Part shown: piece after piece, positions 23,297 to 31,904 of the stretch
Layout of the letters: the number at the start of each line of letters is the position of its first letter
Numbering within the stretch: position 1 is the first letter of the stretch
NCBI GenBank assembly: GCA_944392785.1
Contig: CALXXW010000003.1
Coordinates: 1 to 40,096, forward strand
Length of the DNA: 40,096 nucleotides
Direction of reading: 5' to 3'
Origin: an uncultured Alphaproteobacteria bacterium
GTDB lineage: Bacteria > Pseudomonadota > Alphaproteobacteria > CAAHEQ01 > UBA3637
Position numbers and translations under genes: made by a program
The notes under the pieces: model-generated
Seen by the model: the letters and a program-made list of their open reading frames with translations, nothing else
Databases searched by the model: none
Told to the model about the DNA's origin: nothing

Positions 23297-23986
23297 ATGA
23301 TGATGCGTCAGAAATTTTTAGCGGCTTTGTGTGGTGTGGCGTTGTTTTCATCAACGGTATCGGCCGGCGTTCTTGTTTTGGATGTTCCTCAGCAGTTATT
23401 GATTAGTTATTCGGTTATCCCGACATTTGGTTTGACATCTGAGCTTCGGACCCATAAGGCCAAAATGACCAGTTTGAACACCACGTTGGGAAGTACGGGG
23501 CTGCAAGCGTCAATACAGAAATATTGGAAAGATTATAATCTTGGGCCGATTGTCGCTGCATTGACGACAACAGGTATTGATATGGCGGGGGTGTCTTCTA
23601 AGGATATTCAAAAGGCGGTCGAAGAGGGAACATTGCTCGAGAAGATCCAATCAACTTTGGCAACTGATACAACGGCGGGAACCGATCAGACAGAAAAACG
23701 ATTGGTGCAGGATCAAAACCAGATTACACAATCAACGGAATCGATGGCGCGTGCTCTTTTGGGACAAACAGCCGTGGCATATCATGTCGGAAACGTTGAA
23801 CCGATCATGGAAATCGTCAGCAGTGCAACAACCGAGCGAACAGCCGTGGATGCATTGACGTTTGTCGCCATTGAAACAGCACGGATTACGAATTTAAATA
23901 CGGCTTTGGTCGCCGGCGATGCTATGCTGGGATCGGCCGGCGGCTTTTCTGAGGCAACGAATGCCTATGATAATCTAAATAAGTAA
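23297..23986 (+). CDS. Exported helical protein, second of five (VirB5/TrbJ-like candidate)
   Basis: 229 residues; AGGAGG upstream, 1 nt after the previous stop. Signal peptide MMMRQKFLAALCGVALFSST, cleavage near VSA. The mature part starts GVLVLDVPQQLLISYSVIP and is then helical, with a conserved-looking late segment (SMARALLGQTAVAYHVG, then ITNLNTALVAGDAML). Size and organisation (signal peptide plus long helices) fit VirB5/TrbJ minor pilus proteins, but no specific motif proves it. Confidence 0.7.
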   Translation: MMMRQKFLAALCGVALFSSTVSAGVLVLDVPQQLLISYSVIPTFGLTSELRTHKAKMTSLNTTLGSTGLQASIQKYWKDYNLGPIVAALTTTGIDMAGVSSKDIQKAVEEGTLLEKIQSTLATDTTAGTDQTEKRLVQDQNQITQSTESMARALLGQTAVAYHVGNVEPIMEIVSSATTERTAVDALTFVAIETARITNLNTALVAGDAMLGSAGGFSEATNAYDNLNK

Positions 23987-23997
23987 GGGGGGCACGC

Positions 23998-25044
23998 ATG
24001 TGGAAACATTATATCAACATAAAATACGGCATGGTGCTTTTGGCGGGTGTGTTGTTGAGCTGTCCGTCACAGGCACTCTTGCCTCTTTGTCCAATGACGT
24101 TTACATTTGATATTCCGTTGACGGCAGAAGAGGTCATTAATCTTGGGTATTTGAACGATCGAAACAGTATGGTTTCTGATATCTCGGACCTGTTGGATAT
24201 AACCTGTCGTGTCTCTGGATGCGGTGGCGAGCCAAAGATGGATTTGAGCGGGTTTTTAACATGTGGCACTGAGGCGCTGAATAAGATTACAAGTGCCGCT
24301 GATGCTGCGGGAACAACACAGACGGATGCCGTTGAGCCCGTACGGGTTGCCGTGGCAACGGGGACAACGGCTGTCGTTTCTACGGCTGAAACAGATGCAG
24401 CAGCAGCAAACACCACAACAACGGGGACGACAACTATCGGATCGCAACGTTTAGAGGCTTTAGCCGAGTGCGCGCCCAAAACACAAAGTTGTTTGGCCGA
24501 TAATCAGGCAGAGCTGGAAACGATGACGGATGAAGAGGTGTTAACGTTCTTTACGACTTGTCTGGAAAAGTCTTCGCAAGCCTCTTTGACAGAAGCGGTG
24601 TTGACACAAGAGGATTGGGCGCCGGTTGTGCCGACTAAAATTAAAACGGCGTTGAGTGCTAAAAATCCGAAATTAAGCAGCGTGATGTCGGCTATCCAGG
24701 CTACCTTCTACGTTTCCGATGGAACAGATATGAATGCTCAGGCCAATGTTCGTACGGATCTGGATACCGCCCGCAAGGAAATGGCTTTGATGGTTTATTC
24801 GAATGCTCTGGCGGTTGGGGATGTGGCGTTGGCGCGTTCCATCAAGTTAGAGGATGAATTGAATTTGATTCAAAGTCAAATAGATGAACAAGATGCTATT
24901 CTGCGGGTCATTCGATGGACAGCTGCTTTGGCCGCACAAAATATGCAAAAACAAAATGATATTGCCGGTTTAAATGCGCAAATCTTAACCACAGATGCTA
25001 TGTTGCGTATGATGGAAACGGACTACTATAAATCGGTTCAATAA
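23998..25044 (+). CDS. Exported helical, cysteine-containing protein, third of five
   Basis: 348 residues; AAGGGGGG upstream. Signal peptide ends SCPSQA. The N-terminal part holds several cysteines (ITCRVSGCGG, LTCGTEAL, ECAPKTQSC), suggesting disulfides in the periplasm or outside. A Thr/Ala-rich low-complexity linker lies around nt 24300-24440. The C-terminal third is strongly helical, probably coiled coil (KLEDELNLIQSQIDEQDAIL, then AAQNMQKQNDIAGLNAQI). Gene order places it with the T4SS. Confidence 0.7.
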   Translation: MWKHYINIKYGMVLLAGVLLSCPSQALLPLCPMTFTFDIPLTAEEVINLGYLNDRNSMVSDISDLLDITCRVSGCGGEPKMDLSGFLTCGTEALNKITSAADAAGTTQTDAVEPVRVAVATGTTAVVSTAETDAAAANTTTTGTTTIGSQRLEALAECAPKTQSCLADNQAELETMTDEEVLTFFTTCLEKSSQASLTEAVLTQEDWAPVVPTKIKTALSAKNPKLSSVMSAIQATFYVSDGTDMNAQANVRTDLDTARKEMALMVYSNALAVGDVALARSIKLEDELNLIQSQIDEQDAILRVIRWTAALAAQNMQKQNDIAGLNAQILTTDAMLRMMETDYYKSVQ

Positions 25045-25059
25045 GGAAGGGGGGATACT

Positions 25060-25761
25060 ATGATGATTTCGAAGAAACAAGGGTTATGTTGTTTGATGGG
25101 CATGGCACTTATGCTGGGTGTGTCCACCTCATCGTATGCTTTGATGTATGCGGTGTCTGATTTGACAAAAGCCATGCAGTATATCACGGAGTCTATCCAA
25201 AGAACCTCTGAAAAATCAACCCAAAAACAAAAAAATGATACGTTGGTGGCAGAGTTGGGAATTATGCGGAATGAACGTGAACCCGAAAAAGATCCGACAA
25301 CCGGCGAGCCGGTGGGTGAATTAACACCAACCACGGAAGGATACACCGTATTGGCGGATAATTTCTTGAGCGGAGAGGTAGACTCGTCCGTGGTTCAATC
25401 ACAAACCAGTTTGGAAACCGCCAAAGGTGTTGTTCGGGATACTTTCTATGATCAAACCGGAACCAGTGACGGAGAAAATGCCATCGCGGCCGTTCGTCAA
25501 AAGTATCTACAGGAGTCGGCAGAAGCTTTGCTGGCAATGAGTGCTACCGTGCGTGAAAACGCCGAGCAAGATATTGAATCGGCGGCCACAGCAGCTCCGT
25601 CCGGAGGCGGTATATTGCAGGATATTGATTTTAACTCGGCTAATTTGGTGGCTATGTCTAAAGCCATGGCACAAAATATAGCCTTACAGATTCAAATGGC
25701 GGAAGTTGAAATCGCTCGTGATTTGGTTAATCAGCGGCTCAACTATATTTCCGGACCGTAA
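25060..25761 (+). CDS. Exported helical protein, fourth of five, most VirB5/TrbJ-like
   Basis: 233 residues; GGAAGGGGGG upstream of ATG 25060. Signal peptide ends TSSYA. The mature N-terminus (AVSDLTKAMQYITESIQRTS, followed by Lys/Gln-rich helix) resembles the VirB5/TrbJ pattern of a short VxDxT-type start followed by an amphipathic helix. The middle is charged, and the C-terminus (NIALQIQMAEVEIARDL) is again a long helix. VirB5 proteins cap the pilus tip or mediate adhesion in known systems; that role is inferred here. Confidence 0.7.
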   Translation: MMISKKQGLCCLMGMALMLGVSTSSYALMYAVSDLTKAMQYITESIQRTSEKSTQKQKNDTLVAELGIMRNEREPEKDPTTGEPVGELTPTTEGYTVLADNFLSGEVDSSVVQSQTSLETAKGVVRDTFYDQTGTSDGENAIAAVRQKYLQESAEALLAMSATVRENAEQDIESAATAAPSGGGILQDIDFNSANLVAMSKAMAQNIALQIQMAEVEIARDLVNQRLNYISGP

Positions 25762-25772
25762 AGGAGGATACC

Positions 25773-26606
25773 ATGATGACATTTAAACATATGATAGCGG
25801 GTGGTCTGATTGTGGGCGTAGGTCTCTTCATATCCGTATCTGCTCAAGCACTTGCTCCTCCGTTTTGTACACCGGTCGCCGCTGTTGTGACACCCTTGGA
25901 AACAGTTATCAAGACTGTCACAACGGTCATCAATAAGCATTTGGGTGATCGAAAACAGCGGGAGCGTGGTTATCGTCAGGAGTTGCTGGATTTGCGCTCT
26001 CTGGGCGGACAGGATGTGAGTACCGTCGCGACAAGGGATACCGCTATCCCAAATCTGACAGATGTGATTACGGGGCAGGCAGATCAGCCGGTCGATGCCG
26101 AAGGAAACTTACTTGAAACAACCACAGCAGAAGGGGATGAAAGTACGACAGCAGCTGCAACAACAACCGTAGCCGTGCGCCCGGTTTCTGCGTTGCGTGC
26201 CGATATCCAAAGTCGCTATATTTCAAAGGCAGGTACGTTGTCGGGCTTGGCTATGGAAAAAGACAACCAAAACTATATGGATCAACAAAATACCATTGAA
26301 CAGGCAGCTTGGGTCCTAATTTTGAAAAATAAATTAACAGAATTAAACAGCGCTATTGCCGAGCTGGACTCCATTCAGAACGAAATGCGATCCAATAAGG
26401 CGTCAACAGATCTGATCGCCGGAGATGATGTGACGGCGGATCCTGAATTTAATCGCTATATGAAGTTGAACGCAACGAATAGGTTAATTCAAAGCCGTCT
26501 GTTGACTTTGCAACAGCAGGTGTTGGCCGTGCGTCTGAGAGGAAAAGCCTATAAGGGATTACGGACTCAACGAAACATTGTGAATCCGTTGCCTGTGGCT
26601 CAGTAG
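25773..26606 (+). CDS. Exported helical protein, fifth of five
   Basis: 277 residues; AAAGGAGG upstream. Signal peptide ends VSAQA. The mature start (LAPPFCTPVAAVVTPLETVI) leads into a basic region, a Thr/Ala-rich linker (TTAEGDESTTAAATTTVAV) and a C-terminal helical domain (NKLTELNSAIAELDSIQNEM). Same architecture as the preceding four: signal, helix, low-complexity linker, long helix. Probably periplasmic or pilus-associated. Confidence 0.7.
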   Translation: MMTFKHMIAGGLIVGVGLFISVSAQALAPPFCTPVAAVVTPLETVIKTVTTVINKHLGDRKQRERGYRQELLDLRSLGGQDVSTVATRDTAIPNLTDVITGQADQPVDAEGNLLETTTAEGDESTTAAATTTVAVRPVSALRADIQSRYISKAGTLSGLAMEKDNQNYMDQQNTIEQAAWVLILKNKLTELNSAIAELDSIQNEMRSNKASTDLIAGDDVTADPEFNRYMKLNATNRLIQSRLLTLQQQVLAVRLRGKAYKGLRTQRNIVNPLPVAQ

Positions 26607-26636
26607 TTGTCGATAAAAAAAGGGGGAGAAGAGAAA

Positions 26637-28244
26637 ATGTATTTATCCAAAGTATCTATCATTGCTTTGTTGGCAGCTGTGTGGGCTAACTCCGCCGAGG
26701 CCGTGTTGAGTTTCGAAACCGTCGAAATCGCTCCGCCGGTCTCTGCTTTTATCGAAAAGCCAGACGCTGAAATGGCAAATGACGTGGAGGAAGCTATGGA
26801 ATTGCATAGCTTGTTGCATGAGTTGCCAATGGTGCGAGATGCTCAAATCCAGAACGAGAAAATGCAAAGCTACTATGAAAAAAATCAAAAAAGCTTGGAG
26901 GATATGGAAGCTTGTAATCAGGAGCAATTGTCTCGATTGTTTAAAGAACCCGATCAAGCTTGGTCTAAAATAAAAAATGCGCTTAAAGTCAAGGAAAGTG
27001 AGGCCGTCGCTCTTGTCGGGCCGGCCGTTGAGTTGAGACCTGATGGAAAATATTCCGACGAAGAGATGAATGCGGCCGTCACAGAGACCTTTGCTCTGTG
27101 GAAAGGCAGCGCGGATATTTTGACGGATGTATATGCTCATCCGGAAAATTGGGGCGAAATAAAAGAAGGCGCCGATTCCTTCCCGCTCTGGAGTGATCAA
27201 AAATACTGGTATGATAAAGAGTGGGATAATAAGTATGCTCAATTAAATGCTTATTTCGGTGTGGCTGAAACGGATCGACCCTTGTTGGAGGATAAAGATA
27301 AGTATGATGCTCGCCACTATGAGAAAGTTAAAGAGGCTCATGCTGTTTATTTGGCCGCTTTGGTAGAGAAATATCCAGATAAAGCACGAGCTCTGCCGGC
27401 TGATTTGGCCGCCGCTCCTGAATCGGCCCCCAGTCCGCTGCCGCCCTATAATGAAATTGTCACTTATCCTTATGGGGAAGAACGGAGCATGGAAATTTAC
27501 CCGTCAATGCCGGAGCCTTGGCAAAAGTTTATCGATAGCGCCGGTCAAGATCAAAATCCTGTCGGAGAAATGGCGCAGGTGTATGGTCCGGATATGACCT
27601 TGAAAGACGAGGTGTTGCAAGGTGCTGTTCCCTTGGAAAATCGCTTGCATGCCTATGTGCAACAATCAAAACAAACCGACGCTTTTAAAAAGATGGCCTC
27701 CGGCATCTCTGAAACAACGGCGGCGATTAGTGAAGATTTCAACAACCGCTTGGAAAAATACGGTCTTAATCGTCCTGAATTGAACTTAACGGATTTTGCG
27801 GTCTATTCTGAGGTGGAAAAAGCTCTTAATGAAAAAAAAGAAGCCTTTTTGATGATGGCTGAAACACGCTTGAAAGATACGACTCCGCAAGATATAGAGG
27901 TCGATCGTGCGCAAAACATGTTGCGCTTTATGGGACAGACCGAGTACTTAAAGCGCTTGAAGTCCGAAAATCCAGACTATTTCAATTTCTTGCGTCAGAC
28001 GGTTATGACGTCTCAGTTAGAAACGGATTTAGCCGTGGTTAAGGCGTTGCGTATGGATAAAAAGGCCGAGGTGGAAATTACAGAGACAAATGCGCCGGAT
28101 ATCGAGTCGGCTATTCGACAAGCACGCTTACAAAAGATGCAGCAAGATAAACAAATCAAAGAAGGTGATGCCGCTCTGGAGACGTTTTTGGACCGTCCGA
28201 TGAATGAGCAATGCATATTCGAAGATAGAGATTTTGATGATTAG
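26637..28244 (+). CDS. Large exported protein of unknown function in the T4SS operon
   Basis: 535 residues from ATG 26637, where GGGGGAGAAGAG is a usable ribosome binding site. Signal peptide MYLSKVSIIALLAAVWANSA, cleavage near AEA. The mature protein is acidic and mostly helical, with Trp/Tyr-rich stretches around nt 27180-27250 (WSDQKYWYDKEWDNKY) and a Pro-rich segment near 27400-27500. The C-terminal region is a charged helix ending in an Asp-rich tail. No family is recognised. It overlaps the first VirB8-like gene by 8 bp, which ties it to T4SS expression. Confidence 0.7.
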   Translation: MYLSKVSIIALLAAVWANSAEAVLSFETVEIAPPVSAFIEKPDAEMANDVEEAMELHSLLHELPMVRDAQIQNEKMQSYYEKNQKSLEDMEACNQEQLSRLFKEPDQAWSKIKNALKVKESEAVALVGPAVELRPDGKYSDEEMNAAVTETFALWKGSADILTDVYAHPENWGEIKEGADSFPLWSDQKYWYDKEWDNKYAQLNAYFGVAETDRPLLEDKDKYDARHYEKVKEAHAVYLAALVEKYPDKARALPADLAAAPESAPSPLPPYNEIVTYPYGEERSMEIYPSMPEPWQKFIDSAGQDQNPVGEMAQVYGPDMTLKDEVLQGAVPLENRLHAYVQQSKQTDAFKKMASGISETTAAISEDFNNRLEKYGLNRPELNLTDFAVYSEVEKALNEKKEAFLMMAETRLKDTTPQDIEVDRAQNMLRFMGQTEYLKRLKSENPDYFNFLRQTVMTSQLETDLAVVKALRMDKKAEVEITETNAPDIESAIRQARLQKMQQDKQIKEGDAALETFLDRPMNEQCIFEDRDFDD

Positions 28245-28905
28245 TCAACTTTTTTCATCTGGGCGCTCCAATAGTTATATGGCTTCAGGATTGGTTAAAG
28301 GGTGGTTGTTGATTGCCTCGGCAATGTTGGGTCTTAACTTATTCATTATTCTGACGCTGGTTCAAACGGCTCCGCAACTACGGGTGGTTGCCCAGGTCTT
28401 GCCTCAAGATATGATGACCTCATTACAGATGGCTGAGGCAGCAGCCTTGGAGTCAGATGTGGGGGATAAAAAACTGATCGAAGAAATGTTGGTGCGCTTT
28501 TATTTAACACAAAGGTATACGTTTTTCCCAGATGAACTTGAAATGACGCAGCGTTGGGGTGGAAATGGAGCTATTTCTATCTTGTCGACTCCGTCCGTTT
28601 ATCAAAAATATCAAGAGGATATCAAGCCGTTGCGAGAGGTCATTAAATCAACAACTAAAACAACATATGTGGATGTGCGCTCGCTTTCGCGTCAGGATAA
28701 TACCTTTACTGTCGATTTTGACTTATATACCATGGAAAAAGGACTGCCAACACAAAGAAAATCTCGTACGGCGGTCATTCGCTTCCAAAATATTGCCGGG
28801 CGGCGACTTTTGTCCGCCAATGCCTACAATCGGCTCGGTTTCACAAACCCCTATGGTTTTACCGTGACCTCGTATAATGAATCCGAAAAAAAACAAGTGC
28901 GATAA
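28237..28905 (+). CDS. VirB8-like T4SS inner-membrane component (copy 1)
   Basis: 222 residues with one N-terminal transmembrane helix (WLLIASAMLGLNLFIILTLV) and a periplasmic VirB8-type domain: ALLxxYL-like EEMLVRFYLTQRYTFFP, then a late strand ending in FTNPYGFTVTSYNES. That closing NP.GF.V..Y is the VirB8 signature. VirB8 dimers nucleate the inner-membrane assembly around VirB10 in P-type systems. I start at ATG 28237, overlapping the preceding gene; ATG 28204 would add 11 residues. A terminator-like hairpin spans its stop codon, so downstream genes may be expressed at a different level. Confidence 0.8.
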   Translation: MISQLFSSGRSNSYMASGLVKGWLLIASAMLGLNLFIILTLVQTAPQLRVVAQVLPQDMMTSLQMAEAAALESDVGDKKLIEEMLVRFYLTQRYTFFPDELEMTQRWGGNGAISILSTPSVYQKYQEDIKPLREVIKSTTKTTYVDVRSLSRQDNTFTVDFDLYTMEKGLPTQRKSRTAVIRFQNIAGRRLLSANAYNRLGFTNPYGFTVTSYNESEKKQVR

Positions 28906-28917
28906 CGCATTTTTTTG
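28895..28917 (+). terminator. Terminator/attenuator hairpin at the end of the first virB8-like gene
   Basis: AAGTGCG, loop ATAA, CGCATTT, then TTTT: a 7-bp stem with a seven-T run starting within the stem. The stop codon of the first VirB8 gene lies in the loop. Short stem, so termination may be partial. Confidence 0.55.
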
Positions 28918-28993
28918 TTGGCTATTTCAATTTTCTGTGCTAAGTTGCCATAAGAGGTGTTTTGTCAACAGTGCTCGTGAAAGGAATCTGAAT

Positions 28994-29170
28994 ATGAAAA
29001 AATATGCTTTTATCGCTTTGATCTTGGGTGCATGTGTCGTGGCCGCTTGCGGTTCGGTCTATGAGACGGAGACCGTGGGAATCGGCCCGGAATACTCGGA
29101 ACTTAAAAAGTCACCTTGCGCCTGCTTGGAAATTGAACTGGCTCCCGAATTGCCGGCTTGGTTCTCTTAA
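28994..29170 (+). CDS. Small VirB7-like lipoprotein
   Basis: 58 residues. Signal peptide MKKYAFIALILGACVVAAC with lipobox VAAC; the mature part is about 40 residues with a second cysteine pair (CACLE). AAAGGA precedes the ATG. Size, lipobox and position between two VirB8 genes just upstream of virB9 match VirB7, the small outer-membrane lipoprotein that stabilises VirB9. Primary sequence is too short to prove it. Confidence 0.65.
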   Translation: MKKYAFIALILGACVVAACGSVYETETVGIGPEYSELKKSPCACLEIELAPELPAWFS

Positions 29171-29201
29171 ATAGAGAAAAAAAGGAGGGGGGCAGACGCG
29201 T

Positions 29202-29915
29202 ATGTCGAGTGAGGCGGTTCGGTCTTCGGTAAATAAAAAGACGGCAAGTCTTGAAAGTGATATTTCGGAAGAGGCGCTGAAAGAACGACACTACTTGTGG
29301 ATGGCGCGGACATTCGCTCTGGTGGGGGTCGTCGCCTTCCTGGCTAATTTAATGCTTTTGGGAGCCCTGTTTTCATTGCTGCCGATTATGCGCATCCAGC
29401 CTTTCTACATCACAACGCAGGATAAGGACCAACAAATCATTAACGTCTTGCGCCCTTCTAAAGCTACATTGGACTCGGATATGTTGCAAGAGTCCTTGAT
29501 ACGTCAGTACTTGTTGGAACGCTTGACAATGGGGACAGATATCGAGGAGTTGGAACGTCGATGGGGCTTGGATGGCTTGGTGAACTGGATGAGTAGTCAG
29601 GTCGTGGCCCAGGAATTTGTGAGTACAACCGGAGCGCTGTTGGAAATGGCAAGACAGGATGGTATGACGAGAAATGTGAATATCTTGTCGGCTAACGTGT
29701 ATCGTCGAGAGGCTGATCGTGTCGTCTGGCGTGTCGTGTTGGAATTGCAGGATATGCGCAAAGATGCTCGAGAGCCCGAAAAAAGTCGCTGGATTGTTAA
29801 TATAGCCGTGAATTTCCAACCAAACAGACCCGGATTAACGTGGAGTCAACGTCTGAAAAATCCCCTGGGATTCACCGTTGTGAACTATGGTATGACGGAA
29901 AGTAAAAATGGCTAG
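29202..29915 (+). CDS. VirB8-like T4SS inner-membrane component (copy 2)
   Basis: 237 residues; GGAGGGGGG upstream. A cytoplasmic tail of about 40 residues, one transmembrane helix (FALVGVVAFLANLMLLGALF), then a VirB8 domain: MRIQPFYITTQDKDQQIINV, ESLIRQYLLERLTM, and a closing NPLGFTVVNYGMTE. It shares the fold signature but little identity with the first VirB8-like protein, so the two are old paralogues, perhaps forming a heteromeric ring, as DotI/DotJ do in Dot/Icm systems. Confidence 0.85.
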   Translation: MSSEAVRSSVNKKTASLESDISEEALKERHYLWMARTFALVGVVAFLANLMLLGALFSLLPIMRIQPFYITTQDKDQQIINVLRPSKATLDSDMLQESLIRQYLLERLTMGTDIEELERRWGLDGLVNWMSSQVVAQEFVSTTGALLEMARQDGMTRNVNILSANVYRREADRVVWRVVLELQDMRKDAREPEKSRWIVNIAVNFQPNRPGLTWSQRLKNPLGFTVVNYGMTESKNG

Positions 29916-29959
29916 AAAAAATAAAAGGATAAAAAACAAAAATAAACGTGATTTTTTGC

Positions 29960-29988
29960 TAGACATTCCGGTTGTTTTTGTTTATGGT
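29960..29988 (+). promoter_or_regulatory. Candidate internal promoter before virB9
   Basis: TAGACA (29960-29965), 17-bp spacer, TATGGT (29983-29988), in the 111-bp gap between the second virB8 and the virB9-like gene. The same TAGACA box serves the tRNA promoter at 39783. Confidence 0.4.
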
Positions 29989-30026
29989 AAAGATAAAGAG
30001 TTTTAACAAAAAGAGGAGAGAGCTGT

Positions 30027-31832
30027 ATGGCAAACACAAAAACTCAAAAAATGAAACAAGTACTTGTCGCCGGCGTTTTGACGTTGGCAATGTCGGCTGA
30101 GGCACAACAAATGTTGCCCACAGATACGGAAGCGGCCCAATTGTCAGATGCTATCGCACAGACGACCGGAGAGTTTGATTCAGTCAATTTGGGGTATATT
30201 CATTCTTTGGGTATGCAGCAGAAGGCTTGGAATGATCCTTTGGCTCATATGGGGGAAGGACAAATAAAGCCCGGCTACTCAAGATATAATTGGTCCCCCG
30301 ATGTCGTCTTACCCATTCGGTTGCGTGAAGGAATGATGACCTTAATCAATCTGCCCGCCTGGGAGTTGATTGAAAAAGTGCATATCGGTTCTCCTGAGTC
30401 TTTTGGCGGTGAAATTGCGGCTCCTAACTCTCTTCTCCTCTATGCCGATCCGTCTTATATCGGCGTTGACAGTAATATGATCGTTTTCGGCCGTTCAGGA
30501 AATCGCTATATTTTCTATTTGCGGAGTGAGACATACAACACGGATAAAATTACACAATCTGTCGTCGATGTTCTGGTGGGGCCGCGCTTTACGCCTGTCA
30601 GCGCCGGAGGCTCTTTGGGGGACTATAATGGCGCAACGGCAACCATGTCTTCGACTGCGGGAAGTAGCTTTGCTCCCGGATGGGCTTCCGGTCGTGGAAG
30701 CTTGACGCCCGGCGGTGCACAAAATCCTACAGGGGGATTAAATACGGCCTCTACCGGTCCGGCAGATTGGTTGAAAACAATACCTGTTGACCCCGAAAGC
30801 TTTCACTTCGATATAGATATGTATTTGCCTAATCCCGATGATGTTGATATTGCCCCTGATAATGTCTGGCGTGATAATATCTTTACCTATATCGATCTGG
30901 GGCCAAAGGCTTTGACTATGACGCAACGACCTGTGGTGAACTTAATCGTGCAGGATTCAGAAGTCCCCGTGGGATTCCGTACGCGCGGTCCTAACAGTCG
31001 CTTGATCGTGGTCGAAGGTATCGGAGATATGGTCCTGCGGAATGGTAAAAAAATTATCTGTTTGAAATTACGCCGCGATCCGGCGACAGGTTTAGAGTCT
31101 ATCGATTACAGTGGCTCTAATGCTCGGCCGGAAACATGGAATGCGCCGGCGATGATGGGCTCAAATGAAATCGCCGCCAGGCAGGGTGGTGGAAATATGG
31201 GGCAGACAAATGTCGATGCGATGTTAATGCGTCGTCAAGTGCCTATGACAATGGATGGTGAGCCGATTGCTGTCAATGAGTCTGCTATGTTCGTTGAGAA
31301 TGATAGTTATGGCGCCGGTTATGCCTCCTCCGGTTATGGCCCCGGTGATAACATGCCTCAAGAACAAGTGGATGAAGAAGCCGCTTATCGCGCCGTGGTT
31401 GAATCTCAACAGATGGTTCCTATGCAGGCTATCCCGACGGCCGTCAGACGTTCTCCGCAGGCAGCCTCCGGTATTGTCGGCGTCATGGAGCAGATAGCAG
31501 TGCCGGCTCAGGGTGGGACTGGGTATGCTCAGTCGAGCAGTACCAATAACCGTCTTCGTATGGTAGCACCCTCAGAAACCATTTCCATTGAGCTGGGATC
31601 TCATGCCAGTATCGCTGAATTGGAAGCCTTGTGGGAGCGCGCCTATTCGGAAAATGAAGCAATCTTGAAAGGGTTTGAACCTTATTATTCAGTTGATACA
31701 ACAGCCGATGGTGATGTGCGCGAATTGTTCCGTTTGCGTGTCGGACCAATCAGCGATGTGCAAGCCGCAGATGCGTTGTGCCGCAAATTGGGACGTCGTG
31801 GATTTTCGTGTGCCGTTATCCGCGTTCAATAA
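30027..31832 (+). CDS. VirB9-like outer-membrane complex protein with C-terminal SPOR domain
   Basis: 601 residues; AGAGGAGAG upstream. Signal peptide ends AMSAEA. VirB9/TrbG N-terminal domain at about 90-190 (YNWSPDVVLPIRLREGMMTL, VDSNMIVFGRSGNRYIFYLR), a Gly/Ser linker (about 192-245), and a VirB9 C-terminal domain at about 255-350 (RDNIFTYIDLGPKALTMTQR, RNGKKIICLKLRR). A Met/Gly-rich, probably disordered linker follows. Residues about 520-601 are a SPOR domain (SIELGSHASIAELEAL, then LFRLRVGPISDVQAADALC). VirB9 forms the outer-membrane ring with VirB7 and VirB10. SPOR domains bind peptidoglycan lacking stem peptides, usually at septa. Classical VirB9 is about 270-300 residues, so this is twice the usual size. 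Confidence 0.85.
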   Translation: MANTKTQKMKQVLVAGVLTLAMSAEAQQMLPTDTEAAQLSDAIAQTTGEFDSVNLGYIHSLGMQQKAWNDPLAHMGEGQIKPGYSRYNWSPDVVLPIRLREGMMTLINLPAWELIEKVHIGSPESFGGEIAAPNSLLLYADPSYIGVDSNMIVFGRSGNRYIFYLRSETYNTDKITQSVVDVLVGPRFTPVSAGGSLGDYNGATATMSSTAGSSFAPGWASGRGSLTPGGAQNPTGGLNTASTGPADWLKTIPVDPESFHFDIDMYLPNPDDVDIAPDNVWRDNIFTYIDLGPKALTMTQRPVVNLIVQDSEVPVGFRTRGPNSRLIVVEGIGDMVLRNGKKIICLKLRRDPATGLESIDYSGSNARPETWNAPAMMGSNEIAARQGGGNMGQTNVDAMLMRRQVPMTMDGEPIAVNESAMFVENDSYGAGYASSGYGPGDNMPQEQVDEEAAYRAVVESQQMVPMQAIPTAVRRSPQAASGIVGVMEQIAVPAQGGTGYAQSSSTNNRLRMVAPSETISIELGSHASIAELEALWERAYSENEAILKGFEPYYSVDTTADGDVRELFRLRVGPISDVQAADALCRKLGRRGFSCAVIRVQ

Positions 31833-31904
31833 CAGGTTGGCAGAGGACCTCTTCGGTCGCTCTGCCCCGTTCGATGGTTTGTGATAAAAGGTAGGGAAGG
31901 TAAG

